Below, piece after piece: positions 23,725 through 36,376 of a DNA stretch of 64,000 nt. Source of the DNA: Akanthomyces muscarius (Eukaryota; Ascomycota; Sordariomycetes; Hypocreales; Cordycipitaceae); NCBI RefSeq assembly GCF_028009165.1, contig NW_026611618.1, positions 1,240,001-1,304,000 on the forward strand, written 5' to 3'. The notes under the pieces were generated by a model. The model saw only the letters and a list, made by a program, of their open reading frames with translations. It did not search any database and had not been told where the DNA came from. The number at the start of each line of letters is the position of its first letter. The first letter of the stretch is position 1. The translations under genes and the position numbers were made by a program.

Positions 23725-24243
23725 AGCGCAAAGGAGCGCAAAGGCGCAGAGGACGCCGTGTCGGCGTGTCAAATGTCTTGGGCGAACAAAATAAAAGCGC
23801 GTTTGACTGTCGCCACAGAACTAGCTGGTTGTGGACAGATGGGGGCAGACGATCGAGCGAGAGCGCGGGTCGGAAACGGAAAGCGCAGGCGCCAGAGGTG
23901 GTTGTAAACGGAAGTTGTAGGACGGAGGATTGTTGGAGCGAAGATGAGAAGCACAACAAAAGTGTAGAGGAGAAGAGACGACAGAGGAGAGAAAAGAATA
24001 GAGTACGTCCCCAGGAGGCGTAAGCCACGCGAGGTTATAAAAAGAGATAGAAAAGCCTGCAAAGTGAAGATTGAGAGTTTGGTAGAGGCGGACTCTTTGA
24101 GATGGGGAGGAGCGGCGGCGCCAGTGAATTATTAAGAGGAGCCAGCAGGTGGCAGGTGGGCAAGAGGCAGGCAGGTGGAGGCCGGCGGACTGGCTTGCGG
24201 GCTGGCGGCGGCGAAGACTGGAGGGGACGAGGGTGAGGACGGG

Positions 24244-24268
24244 GACAGGACAGGACAGGACAGGACAG
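24244..24268 (+). repeat. GACAG pentanucleotide repeat, five units
   Basis: Five perfect GACAG copies followed by a diverged one, in the purine-rich upstream region of the HAL4-type kinase gene. Confidence 0.8.
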
Positions 24269-25202
24269 GACAAGGGTACGAGAGGGTACATGCGACCATG
24301 GCCGGCCGCCAGCTGGTGGGAGGGGGCCACAGAGAGGAGAGGGACGAGAGAGAGACCACGAGAGGGTGTGTGTGTGTGGGCGCAGGCAAAAAAGGACACT
24401 AACTGGATTACATCTAGGGGCGAGAGAAGAATAAAAAAAAAAATCGAAAATCAAAAAATGATGGCCAGACAAATTTCTGGGGCCTAGACGTGGCCGCCCA
24501 TCTGCTGGTTGGAGCGAGGACTGGCTGTAACAGGCAAAGTACAGGCGGCGCTGGAAGTACTTTTTAGGCACACGGCCGCTGTAAAGAGACTGTAAGAATG
24601 AGTGGACAGATGCGACGCCACTGCAGAAAAGCCGCTAGCGCGCCCTAGTTGCTTCAGTACTCGGCATCCTCCAACCCTCCAACGAACGAGGCTCATGGTG
24701 AGGGATTACTGGGCCAGCCGAGATAAATTAGTGGCTGCATAGGTAGGGCATTTCTGAGATGCCCCTATCGTGGGCTACCACTCGCCCTGCAGAATCTCAC
24801 GCGCGGCCCCAGGTATCTCCAGCTAGCTGGTCAGTGGCGCTGCTGGTCTCTGGTGGAGAGGCGCCGGAGCATTGCGGACCACGGACCACGACAACGCAGC
24901 GATGCTGCAATTTTGCCGTTTCCATCTCGCCCGCTGCGCCGCAGTAACCCTCTGCCTGCACTGTAGTGCCCCAATCTGGCAAGGCTTCATCCAATGGGAC
25001 AAGTAAAGTAATATTGCCAACCCAACATGTAAAATTTAACCGAGTACCTGCTGGTACCTGGCTACCGCTGACTTTTCTCTTAACAATTGGTCTGCGGTGC
25101 TCCAGTCCGCCACGCCACAGCCTCTTTGAGCGCTGGCGGCAAATTACAGCACCCACAAGCCCTACGGCCACCGCTGCCTACGGCCTCGATAGGGCACAAA
25201 GC

Positions 25203-25222
25203 AGGTACCTACCTAGGTAGGT
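25203..25222. repeat. Palindromic TACCTAGGTA element
   Basis: AGGTACCTACCTAGGTAGGT contains the self-complementary core ACCTACCTAGGTAGGT. A second copy with the same core lies at 25359-25375. Confidence 0.7.
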
Positions 25223-25358
25223 CCGTCCGCTGCAATTATAGACACCTGGGTAGCGGTTTGACCAGTGGCCGTGCCACCGCCCAGCCTGCGGGCTACAGGC
25301 CATTATTGCAGGCCACCACCACTGCGCCTTGCTTCCATGCTCCAACTGCCAAGACGCT

Positions 25359-25375
25359 CCTACCTAGGTAGGTAT
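25359..25375. repeat. Second palindromic TACCTAGGTA element
   Basis: CCTACCTAGGTAGG is a perfect 14-base palindrome here, 137 bases from the end of the previous copy. Confidence 0.7.
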
Positions 25376-28300
25376 CCTCATCAAACGCCGAGCAAACGCA
25401 ACGCCCTGCCCTCTTCTTCTCTCTTTCACCCCTTCACTCTTTCACAGACCACTCCATGCATGTCTCGTGTAGCCGAATATTGTCCCTCTGCGGATTGAGA
25501 GAACTCTCGTCCAGTTCTTTAGACGCCAAGACTCACGCCTCAACAGCAGAATGGCACCTCACTTCCTGATGTTCCATTCGATGCTTCCAGACCGTGCTTT
25601 GGCAAGGTCGCATTGGAGCAAGTGAAACAATAACGAATTGTTTAGACGTGGAAAGACAAGACTACCAGGAGCTGCTGATTTTGCCATCATATAAATGCTG
25701 GTACAGCAACAAATCAAAGCCGGTGCCGCTTACCGCTTACACAACTCTATCGCTCGGTGCCCGCGGCTCACACCTTTCGACAGCATACTGGTACGCCTAT
25801 GTCTCTAACCATGTATCCTCGTTACGAGCGATCAATTGCGCAATTCCTCATTCCGTGGCACCAACTTCCTCCCGTACCATTGCATCCACCCGCTATTACT
25901 GCTCTCAAACCCAGTCGCGCCTAATGTCGACCCATACGTGGATATCGCAACAACATGGAATATATCTTCAGACTGACCAACCGGATATTCCCAAGACATC
26001 GGATATGTGCGACAAATAATGGTTATTATTAGCTCCGATTGTCTCACTGTGGTCTGTTCGCTGTGACAGAGCTCTTCTCTGGCATGGTCTACACCCGTCC
26101 AGCGTCCTAGACATGCAGCAGGGCCGCAGAACCCCGATCTCGCGCCGTTTTCCCGCTACATGCTGTCTTACACGACGCACCGAGAACCAGATAACCAAAG
26201 TTCGAAATGTTTCGGACCCGGCTAGTCGGTTCCTGCCCACCAGTATATTCACCTGAATGTCTCTCCTGCCCTGTCACGACAGCCTTGAAACCCTGTACCC
26301 ACGAGTCTAGGCTCCTGCAAATGTCCCGATTAAGCTCATCAGACGCAGCCGGGGGCTCGATTCACCGTGACCACGAGTGCTGTAAAGGGCCCAGACTCTG
26401 TTGGACTCCTCAACAGATTATTCTCCCGAAATGGGGACGCTGCAGTACTTTGGTCTCAGATTTCTCGCCAGATGCTTCCACACAAATTAGACCGCATTCT
26501 GACAGACCAACACGTACATGCCGTCGCCAATGAAAGAGGCCAAATGTAGCCAATGGTACCAGCAAACAAAATAAGATGGCTGCAGGCGCTTGCAAGTGGT
26601 GCTAGCAGCCTCGGCGACGTCACTACGCGGGGCATGCGGCATATTCTGAAAGGCACTACTCTGTACGAGGCACGACAACAGGCCATCCACCACCCACCCC
26701 GACGTTAGGTGCAGCCTCTCATTTCATTTGGTTCGTATTGTGCTTGGCGTGCTGCAGCTCTCCCACGCAAACGGTTGCATATTCGATCCGCCGAGCGAAC
26801 CCTCCTGGAGTGCACCGATGTTTGCGGACCCGAGTCGCGATTCGGCTTGGTACCAGTATGCTCAGGGTCTTTGTTGCGCCAAACGCATACGGGGGCTAAT
26901 GTTGAGCTGACAGCCGAACCGAACCCTGCCTCGATATTCGCCGCCGCCTAGTTTTGGTACGGTGAAAAGACGTGTGGATAGAACGAGATGGATCCCAGAT
27001 GGAGCCAGGACGGACCCTTTGCCTGCCAGACCTGTGAGCCTTTGCCAGTATTAGTGAGGGTGTGAAGCGACCGGCTTGAATTGTTCAAAGAGGCGCTTGA
27101 CTTAAGTCGTTACAGGCAGGTTCCAACATGCAGCCTTCTGGAGGCCTCGAGTTTCAAGAGGGCCGCTCTTTGAAAGCCGCTGACCGCCTCCAGCTCATTC
27201 TCGCCAGATGCCCATCTCTGACTAGCTCCAAAAACAGGCTTCGCGACAAGACGTACTGCCATCCGTCTCATGCAACAGCTGACTGGACATTCCTCGTCGA
27301 TCAACAGCTGGCCAGCATCGCCACCTGCTCATCCTTATTTGCAAATCTGTCCGCTACTCAGTAGTTATGTTGTTCTGACATGTTCAGGGTGCTTGCCCTA
27401 CGCCTTGGCCCCCAATCAAGTTCGCTGACAACTCGGGTCCATTTCCCACGCTTGGCTGCAGCTGCCACGGACTCTGGCCAGTACTTTCATGTACCAAAGG
27501 GCCACAGCGGCGTCCAATATCAGGCTGGGAAGCCACCTGAACGCCGTTCAATCTTGCCGGCCTGCCCCCTCTAATAACACTAAGTTACCAATGAAGCCTC
27601 CAGTACCCAGCCTCACTAGGACCCCTCTTGTATCCCCCCCGCTGGTCTAGCCCGTGTCCGCATCGGCTTGCTTTGCCGTCTTGGCTGGTCGCATGGCTTT
27701 GTGTTAGGGCACTGAAATTCAAACGCCACTGACTTGCTGGTCTTTGTCTTGTCCCTCGGCTGCACCTTTTCAGCATTTTGCGGCTGTAATTCGGGCTGGT
27801 TTCCCCACAACCGTCGCTTTTCCGGGTCCTTGAGACAGGCTTGCGGCGCCAGTGTAAATGAGGGCCAAGATTTGCGAGGCTGATTTTTGGTTGCTCGGTG
27901 TTGCTTTGTGTCTTGGATTGCTGCGTGGCTTCGGCAGCCTCGTCATCGCCCAGAACTTCGCCAATACTGAATACTGTCATGGTCATTCCGAGACGAAGCA
28001 CATCGCGACCTGGCCATGCCTACCCGAAACTGCTGAACTATACATGTAGAATCTATATCTGAGCAACTACGGTTCTGTTTAAGCTTGCTTTGTTCGTTTG
28101 CGCACTGGAATGCCCGTGCGCCAGATTGCCATAACAGGTACAGGTACCCCTTTCGTTGCGACCCCGTCTGTTGCATCCTTTATGAACCGTCGACATGTCT
28201 TGTGTCGCACAAAGCATGGTCTCTCTCGCATTTGAGACACCCTGTGGCCGCGGTTTGCGTCACTGTGCCTGATGCTGCATTGCATGGGTGACGGGGTGGT

Positions 28301-30957
28301 GTAAGTGAAAAGCCCTCGCGCATCAGTGTTGAGTGACGTAGCCCATGGGCATGGCAGCATTTCGCAACGGCGCCCGTGCTGCAGGAGGCTCATCCGATGG
28401 GAATTCCGAACAGAGACATGGCTGCACACCATTTCCCGCTACCTCAGGCCAAAGTAGCTGATCTACACGGTGATTTGGGGACTAATGTGCCAGAGCCGCT
28501 TGAGCCGGCAGGTGGGTGCACAGAAGCATCGTGTGCTGCAGAAATAGCGTGTTTACATGCAGTCAACCTAAAATCGCTCAGAAATGCAAATTCGCATCGT
28601 CACAGCGAAATAACTAGTCAGTCCCGCCTCTCGGCCAACAAACGAAAAGAGCTTGGCGGCACAAAGCAGACGCCGAGCTTGTCTCGTCTTCCCCGCATGG
28701 TATCAAGCTCACACACGACACATCACCACACGCGCCCCTCCCTCCACGACACAGGCTGGCGAGGAGCGCTAACTACGTCACAGCACCGCGTGGGAAACGG
28801 CTGGGGAGCAGAAGGAAAAAAGTCTGCCCTGCTTCTTTTCGTGCGCGACGGCCCCCTCTCTGCTCTTGGTTGGAGGAGACCACGCGCGGGCCCCGGGGGC
28901 TGCGAGCGGGCTTTCGGGGCCCGGCAGCCGGCTCTGAAGCCCAAAACTGCTTACACACTGATTACACCAGCGAACAGGCCGTTTCCTGAGGCAAGTAAAC
29001 AGGGTCCCGGCGCCCCGGTGAAGGAAGTGGAATCACTGGTATCAAATATCTCACGCATCCGATGCTGCCATCTAACGTCATGATTTCTGCCCGATGTTGC
29101 CAGCGCCTTCCGCCGCGTTCTTCCCACCTCTGTATCGCGCGGGAGAACATGCGTCATTCCAAGCCCAACCTCAAGTCGGCGAGTCGAGGCTTCGCAACTG
29201 CTGTTAGACAGGAAATTCGCTAATTTTTTATTCCTAATGAACACAAAATCGAGGCTGTGCGAAAACTACTTTTGCGCAACCGAAATGCCAAGAGCGACTG
29301 TGGAGAGATTATTCCCAGGACCGCCGCAACGTGCTTGTTTGTGTCATTGTCTGAGTCTGACAAGGCAGATTTCACCACGGGAGTGTTACGGCCTATCTGA
29401 GTATTCTTTTTCTCGGACACTTTTGATTTGAATAAGCTGCTAGTGTAGATATGCATACTGGTAGTAGGCCAGAAAACACCCTCTACAGCCTATGCATGTT
29501 TGCTGCGTTGATTACCAAACTTTTCGGTCACCGGGAATCGTGCCACAAAGACATGCTATCATGTCTGCCCAGGGTAATGGCCCTCTTGGCAAGGCTTGAA
29601 AGGATGAAGGGTGGGAGGCCGCCCTCCAACGACGCAGCCCCTACACGTCCGTTGCATTACTGGTACATAAACCCTGCCCGCAAGAATGTTTAGTCACCGA
29701 GAGGTGATGACGGTGGCGGGCCGGAGGGATTTCGATAGAGTAAAGAGAGCAGACGGATTGGGACGTGCATATATTCAGCCTCAAAAAAAAAGTACCGCTC
29801 AGGCAAGGCTTTTGGGGTATTTCAAAGCTGCAACTTGGCAAGGCACGGATAGCCTCTCCATAATAATAAAAACAACTGGCCCTCGAAAAAACAACTTAGA
29901 CCCCGGCACAAACGGCTGAGGCTTCCGGGGACGGGGAGGGCCAACCGGGGCTCCATCGTCCTGACCCCGGGGGCGAGGGTTGCAATGGCAGAAAAGTGAG
30001 GCGACGATAACAACGACCAGACTCGACTCTGCGAAAGGGACGGCAACTATTGACTAGGATGAAGCAAAAAAGGGGAATGAGATGGCAACTCTCCACAGTT
30101 CCCGGGGCAGGGGCCAGCTCATCATGTTGCAAAACTTCACTATGAGAGATTTTTTTTATTAAAAAAAGGACAGGAATAGAGAGAAATGAGATAAAGGTAG
30201 CAGGTAGAAACAGGGTATCTAAGCACAAAAAAGAAAAAAAAGAGAACAAGCACACCCAAAATAAACACCCCTGGCCTGGGTTCCGCATCCATGAAGGGAA
30301 CCCGGACGCTTCCCAGCCTTGCCCGTGCCCTCGCCCTTGATCCTCAGTGGCCAATAAGGAAGAACATCCCGGCAGGATGAAAAAAAAAAGGCAACACAAA
30401 TAAACGGAATATCAAAATCCAAGAAAACAGAAATTGCCAAAGAGAAAGCCAATCGTGCTGTGCTCCTTCACCGACAATTCCTCTCTTTCATCATCCATGT
30501 TGTGATTGTTGTGCGACGGCGGCGTCAAGCGTCAAGCATCTCCAAACACTCCAATGATCTGCCCGTGCAGAATGAACCCTTTATTCATCCATTTCGTCTT
30601 TGTTTTCCCATTTAGATGCCAAATTGTACATCGCCACCCCGCCCTTTGCCTCCCCTTTCATGCTGTGCGACGCTCAGGGCAGGTCTGAGAAGTGAGTGGT
30701 GGCAGCCACACAACTGTCCCCCAAGCCACATGGCAGGTAAGTCGATCCGTAGCATATCCAAATTCCTTGTGGCAGGAGATCGTCAAGACACACAAAGAAC
30801 CCCCCACGGCTTAAACGTCGCACAGAAATGGCTACCGGTGCACTGTCTGGCGGTCACACGGCCCAGGTGGCGCTGGTCGGCCGTCCGCGTGTTTGCTGCG
30901 GTGCGACCAGTCGTGCAGCGTTCACACCTAGTGATTCGGCACGTTCGTTTCCCTTCT

Positions 30958-33382
30958 TCACTTGTTTGAGTGGCGCTGCAGGTCTTTGTTCCAGGATGAA
31001 ACCGCGGCCTTTTTCGCTGTGATGGCGTCGACGACGTTCTTCAGCGTCGGCTGCCCAGCTTCGGCCGCAGCAGCTTCCTTGGATACCTCGTCCAGGCCAC
31101 CATCAGATTCGCTTTCGGACATCACTAGCGTGTTGATATCACCGTCTACCAGCTCCGTCGGCTTGGCGCCCTCCGGCGGATCCGAGAGGCCGATTTTGGA
31201 AACGAGCTTGGCCAGCTTGGTTGTCGATGGAGAGGTAAAGTGCTCGTGAATAGTCGCGCGCGTCTCACGCATCTGCTCGCGAACGGCAGTGGGAGAGAAA
31301 ATGGTGCCCTCGACGATGTTCTCAAACGATTTGAAGCGCTCCGTCTCCTTGACAAACTTGGTAAGATACATGATTGGTCGCCGCGAGGACGGGTGCTCGT
31401 CGAGTTTGTCATTGATGGCCTGCTCGTAGGCCCGGTCGTAGATGTTGTAGTCGACGGCGCTCGGCGAGTCGGCGACTATTTCGTCCGCTGACTGGTCGTC
31501 TAGGTAAAAGGCGTGCCGAGAGCTCGTGCCAATGCCCAGGTATAAGGGCTCCTGATCGCTAATGTCCTTGGCATGGCCTTTGGTGGCAGCATCGTCGCCA
31601 TTGTCATCGCTGCCGCTACTGTCGCGGGTTCTTCTGCTCAAGACCTCGCGGCGTTGCGCAAGCAGCTGCTCGATTTCTTCTGCGCGCGCCTTTTCTTCGG
31701 CGGGGTCAAACGTGCCCTCCGCAATTTCTTCGGCCATGGGAGGGCTCGCGGCCCGTCTCTCGGAGAGGAGGGACTTGAACTTTGAAATGGCCTTGAGTAC
31801 GCAGAATACGTTATCCATCTTTCTCGTAAAAGCGCGACTGATTTCCAACTCATTCGGCGGCTCAACTTTGTGGGCACAATTTTCTTCCTTGGAAAGTAGA
31901 GGGTCTATACCATCCTTGGTAACCCATTGATGTTCCTGTAGCCAGTCAGTAGCTTTTCGTAGATGGGCGCGGGTGGTACCTACACGAAGCTCTGCCATTG
32001 TGATGCGCTGCTCCGGGTCCTTTTCAAGGAGCCTTTTCAACATGTCGGTAAACAAGGGATCCTCATCCTCCGGGATCTTGGGCTGTTCTGTCTGAATCGC
32101 CTCGTACATGTCCAGCACGTTCGCGCGATTAAAAGGAATCTTGCCGTAGCGGAGGCAATATAAGCAAACACCCATGGACCAAATATCGGCGGCGGTGCCG
32201 GAAACTTCGCCATGAGGGCTGCACAACTCTGGCGCCAGGAAGGCTGGTGAGCCAGCTGACTTTTTAATTTTCATGCTATCGGGTTTGTCAAACATTTCTG
32301 ACACGCCAAAGTCAACGACTTTGAGAGTGTCATCTGCTGCCACAAGAAGGTTGTCCGGCTTAATGTCGCGATGAATAATGGATTGCGAATGCACTAACAG
32401 GTCAGCACGGCAGCTTCAGTTTTAAAGGGACAAGTACAACTTACAGTATTCAATGCCGAGGATGAGATCACGAAAGTAGTAGCGGCATGCGTCGTCGCCA
32501 TACGGGTCCGCGTGATCTTCGAGCCCAACTTTCATAACGACACCTTTCTTGCACATTTCGAGAACCATGTAGAGCGAATCCTCGTCCGGGTCATCGAGCA
32601 CTTCAATGAGCGATACAAGGTTGGGATGATCCAGCTTCTTCATGATGGCCACCTCTTCCCTAATGAGGTGCAGGGAATCTTCCTTCTCACCGGGCTGCTC
32701 TCCACCAAGTTGCGGCGTCAAGACCTCACCGTTACTGCGGGATCGCAAGGGCTGTCGGCGGGGACGGCCCTGGGGTCCGCGGCGTAGGATTTGAGACTGC
32801 GCTCGCTTACGCAGCCGCGATTTGGAAAACTCCTTGACAGCCTAGTTGCGGTTAGTCTGCGACTCTATTTGTCGTGAAAGCATTCATCGGCATTGCCTAC
32901 GTATTCGGTGCCGAACTGGTCGGTCGCAAGGTGGACAGCGCCATACGAGCCACGGCCGACCTCCTCAAGAATGGTGTACTGGTTAATCTTGTGATGGGTT
33001 CTGCCATCATCCTCATCGCTTGCGTACTCCACACGAGCATTCAAGGTTTCCTTTCTGGTCAGCAAGGAATCAATGGCGGGCGCTGTCGGCTCCAAGTACA
33101 TACCTTGACCTCGCGGTGGGCGCTGGGCTGCCGTTTATGCTGCCTGAGAGGGCTCTGGAAGGTCTGCAGCCCGGGGGGGTCGGATCTGGCGGAGGAGAGT
33201 GGTCAGCCATGCCCGCAATCTATTTTCCAGGATGCTTACGCATTTGTCGCCAATTGCGGTCTTTCGGGCGACGCCGACGACAGGTCTGGAGCAGAGTCAT
33301 ACCGCTGAGGCGGTTGCGGCTCACTTCGGAGAGCACTAACGATGGGCAGCGGAGCCGGATCTGCGACAGGCTGCTCGTTCAT
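30958..33382 (-). CDS. CaMKK-type upstream kinase of AMPK/SNF1 (Ssp1/Sak1-like)
   Basis: Complement(join(30958..31935, 31984..32393, 32445..32841, 32901..33050, 33104..33185, 33240..33382)) gives 719 residues. The family motif HREVKETLNAR is reconstituted across intron 2. The kinase domain runs from about residue 98: GRGSYGAVHLA loop, AVKEF lysine at 128, HRDIKPDN at 265, VDFGVSEMF at 285, and GSPAFLAPEL. The insertion of basic residues after the AVKEFSKSRLRKR segment is typical of CaMKK-like kinases. Fungal members phosphorylate the activation loop of SNF1/AMPK in glucose and stress signalling. The C-terminal 300 residues are acidic and largely disordered. Intron 5 (48 bases, 31936..31983) is in frame and stop-free, so it can be mistaken for coding sequence. 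The acceptor of intron 2 (AAAG|GAA rather than the CAG four bases earlier) is chosen to keep frame. Confidence 0.9.
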
Positions 33383-34338
33383 CTTGCTGGTATGAGCTCG
33401 CAGCATTCGCGCCTTGTCTACTCTGTCGATGTGTGTGCAGCGCGAGGGGAGAAGCGGGTAGGAAGGAAGCCTTGCTGCAGGGTCCCGCGCTGAGAGCCGA
33501 GTGAGTGGTGTGCAACGTACTTCAGCCGCGACCGTTTTCGTCCGTCAGCAGAGAGGGGTTGATAGTGTTGTATCAGTAGAGCAGCTATTTCCGGGGGCGT
33601 GATGAAGCTGCATGAAGGTGCCTCATAACCGATGTTGAAGCCAGGCAAAAGAGGGGCTTATCGTGGAAAGCAAAAAAAAAAAAAAAAAAAAGGATGTTGG
33701 AGCTTTATGCCATGCTGTGGGATGGGTTTTTGTGACTGGCATTGTAGGTGCGAGGTCTAGTTGGACGACTGGCGGACAAGGCTAGCACGCAAGGTACGCC
33801 TAGCGCTGCCAGTGGGCTGGGCAGGCTCTGCTGTGTGGGTGGAGAGAGCCTTTCGCTTGCTCGGCGTTGTGTACCAGTAGGGGCAGGTAGCTATCGCATC
33901 GAGATGGCTGCTGGATGTTCACAGACGCTTCTTGGCGCATTGAAACAATCATACGGCCAAGCCAGGCAGATGTGGTGCCAATCGATACAGCTCTGCTGCG
34001 TTTATCAGTCTTCGCCAGGAAGTCGCAATGCGGCACGACGGGCAAACATGGTCCCCTCCATGTGCTAGGTATGCGCCACCTGCGCCAGCGCGGATGCGCC
34101 ACAAGCTAACTACCTATGGTACCTAAGGTAGGTAGACCACCAGTTATCTTCCACACCTCCTGCTCAAGCTTCGGCCTGCGACGACATCTCCATCCACCAC
34201 GAACCTACGACGAGCGATTGTACCTGCACCGTGCCCTTCAGCACCCCATTCACAGACAAGACGAACTATAACCAATCGTCTCTCGAACAAAGTCCATACA
34301 ACGCCGCGCCTTGGCGCCCTGCTCCTGCTCCCGCTACC
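33383..34338. promoter_or_regulatory. Divergent promoter region between the CaMKK-type kinase and BET5
   Basis: About 0.95 kb. It includes a 20-base A run (33672-33691) and, 205-229 bases before the BET5 start, a dense palindromic cluster CTACCTATGGTACC.. followed by TAAGGTAGGTAG (34110-34134). No coding sequence is supported. Confidence 0.45.
34110..34134. repeat. TACCTA/TAGGTA palindromic cluster upstream of BET5
   Basis: CTACCTA, GGTACC and GGTAGGTAG lie within 25 bases and are mutually complementary, the same vocabulary as at 9645-9678 and 25203-25222. Confidence 0.65.
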
Positions 34339-34987
34339 ATGACCGTCTACTCCTTCTACATCTTCGACCGCCACAGTACGCAGACCCTTTCCGAGCGCCG
34401 CTCCCCCATGACCCTTTCGTCGCGCGCACGCGTCTAACCTGTGGTCTTCTCACCCCATTCACAGCGGAATGCATATACTCCAGATCATGGCTCCCTGCCT
34501 CCGTCACGCGCCCCACCTCGAGCGCCGGAGGAGCTCCCGCGACGACAGGGCCGGTGCTCGCCCCGGCGCACGCCACCTCGTCGGACGACGCGAAGCTCAT
34601 ATTCGGCACCGTCTTCTCCCTGAGGAACATGGCGCGCAAGCTCGGCGGCGACGACGACGCCTTCATCAGCTACCGGACGGGGCAGTACAAGCTGCACTTT
34701 TACGAGACCCCCGCCAACCTGCGGCTCGTTCTGCTGACCGACACGGCCTCGGCGAGCATGCGCAACGTCCTGCACCAAATATACATTAATCTCTGGGTTG
34801 AATATGGTCAGTCTACAATTCAGCATCGACACATTGGCTCGCCGATTGAGAGCTTGTTGCGCTGACGAGGAATTGCGGTCTAGTGGTCAAGAATCCCCTG
34901 GCGCCGGTAGAGCATAAAGGCGGCGATGGTGTGCAGAACGAACTGTTTGAGCTTGGACTGGATCAGTTCATCCGCGGCTTGATGTGA
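34339..34987 (+). CDS. BET5: TRAPP complex subunit BET5 (TRAPPC1)
   Basis: Join(34339..34375, 34465..34806, 34884..34987) encodes 160 residues. The longin-like fold is seen in MTVYSFYIFDRHTECIYSR, then LIFGTVFSLRNMARKL and YKLHFYETPANLRLVLLTD, with IYINLWVEYVVKNPL at the end. These are signature segments of Bet5, a small core subunit of the TRAPP guanine-nucleotide exchange complex that activates Ypt1/Rab1 in ER-to-Golgi and autophagy traffic. A Pro/Ala/Ser-rich insertion of about 25 residues lies between the first two strands, as in other filamentous fungi. First exon is only 37 bases. Secure. Confidence 0.94.
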
Positions 34988-35414
34988 TATATTAATTACA
35001 TGCACGAGTGCATGCAGATAACGTGTCGGGCAGTGCTGAGCGCTGCCAGACAGGCCAGGCCAGCCTCTGCCAGTCCAGAACCGAACGCGGGGGACAAAGC
35101 CTTGGGATGTGCTAGAACCAGAAACAGATCTTGTTGGACTTGAGCAGTGACTCGACGCACCGGTGTCTGCCAGAGAATACTGCACAAGTAAAGTCCGCCA
35201 TCACGAAGTAAACTTGGCGACCAAATGGTTTCTACCCACACCCCGGGAAAAGGCAAGGTGATGGAAAGTACAAACCTGATAATGAGACACGACAGGATAT
35301 ATAGAGTAATGTGCCCATTAATCGGCGTTGATGAATTTGAATATAACCAGATCTCAATTGTTGTACAACACAAGCAAAATGAAAACAAAAACAGAAATGG
35401 ACGGGGCATAGTGT
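34988..35414. other. Convergent intergenic region between BET5 and the BRCT gene
   Basis: About 430 bases between two stop codons, probably 3' UTRs. Nothing else is recognised. Confidence 0.4.
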
Positions 35415-36376
35415 TTACTTGCTCTTCTTCCCCCGTCCCTTTGCCGTTCTCGCCACCTTGGCCGGCCGCTTGTCCTCCGGCCGCTCCTCCTCGTCCGCCC
35501 TCCTCTTGTTCGCCATGCGCTCGCGCTTCGCCTCCCCCACGCCGCCCTCCTCCAATATCCCGAAAAACTCCTCCTCGGTAATCGTCTCGAGCTCCAGCTC
35601 GTCAATCACCTGCAGCTTCTTGGGCCCCGCGCGGTCGCCGAGCACAATGTAGTCGGTGTCTTCCAGCTTGCTCACCACGTCGCCGCCGTACTTTTTCGCC
35701 GTCGCAATCGACGTCGCGCGGTCCATGGTGTGGAACGTGCCCGTGAAGAGCAGCTTGACGCCCGCGAGGCAGTTGGGCTTGCCCTTGGGGATGGTCTTGC
35801 GGCTGGTGGATGGGTTGAGGGCTGCCTTGATGCTGTTGACCTTGACCCTTTTCGGGGGCACCCCCGCCGTCGGCTTGGCCGTCTTCTTCTTCTTCTCGGG
35901 CTTCACGGGCACTTCTTCCTCGTCGTCGTCCTCATCCTCATCCCCATCGTCGTCGTCCTCGCCGTCCTCATCTGCCCATGCGTGCTTGGCGTGGTCGAGG
36001 GGCCGCTTGGCCGTCTCTCGCGTGCTGGCCTTGTTCAGGGCGAGCTTGTAGATGCACATTTCGACTGCGACATGGCCGTGCGGACCACCCTCCAGCTGAC
36101 CTGCGACCGCATCAGTGGCTGCACAGCAGCGACCAGAGACCTGTTAGGTCACGTACCTCTGTACAAGCCCTCGTCATCGAGATTGTCTTCAAAGTTCCAT
36201 TCGTCCCGGTCACCCAGGGGGTTTAGTCGATCGGCGAGACGTCTCATGAGCTTTTCTGCTGCATTGTTGGCCGCGTCTTTGTTGTCGTAGACCTCTGGCT
36301 CTTGTAGACCCTCTTGGCTTTCATCGTCATCCCATACCCAGGTGGTAATGGCATAGAGTACGCGTGCAGGCGCCAT
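35415..36376 (-). CDS. Small BRCT-domain nuclear protein
   Basis: Complement(join(35415..36100, 36157..36376)) gives 301 residues. The N-terminal 95 residues form an unrecognised ordered module (MAPARVLYAITTWVWDDD). A strongly acidic stretch with consecutive Asp/Glu runs and a Lys-rich segment follow. A single BRCT domain then occupies about 165-250 (CLAGVKLLFTGTFHTMDR, KKYGGDVVSKLEDTDYIVLG, ELETITEEEFFGIL), of the replication factor C large-subunit and NAD-ligase type. This type binds DNA 5'-phosphate ends in RFC1. The C-terminus is basic and ends KGRGKKSK, likely a nuclear localisation signal. It lacks the AAA+ core of RFC1, so it is a separate protein. A role in DNA damage or replication is inferred. 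The start codon is 449 bases from the PNS1 stop. Confidence 0.85.

Larger units (their letters stand above)
23406..30957. other. 7.5-kb gene-poor stretch upstream of the HAL4-type kinase
   Basis: No convincing gene on either strand. The first kilobase is purine-rich on the + strand, so pyrimidine-rich in the kinase's own sense, and contains short tandem repeats, as in long fungal promoters and leaders. Farther out are two TACCTAGGTA palindromes (25203-25222, 25359-25375). The longest open frame (28376-29083) starts with GTG, is low in hydrophobic order and matches nothing I know. Base composition is not strongly A/T-shifted, so there is no sign of a RIP-degraded transposon. Confidence 0.4.

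Noticed and set aside
28376..29083. 235-codon open frame in the gene-poor stretch
   Set aside because: It begins with GTG rather than ATG, has no family resemblance or plausible domain, and long frames occur by chance in GC-rich sequence.
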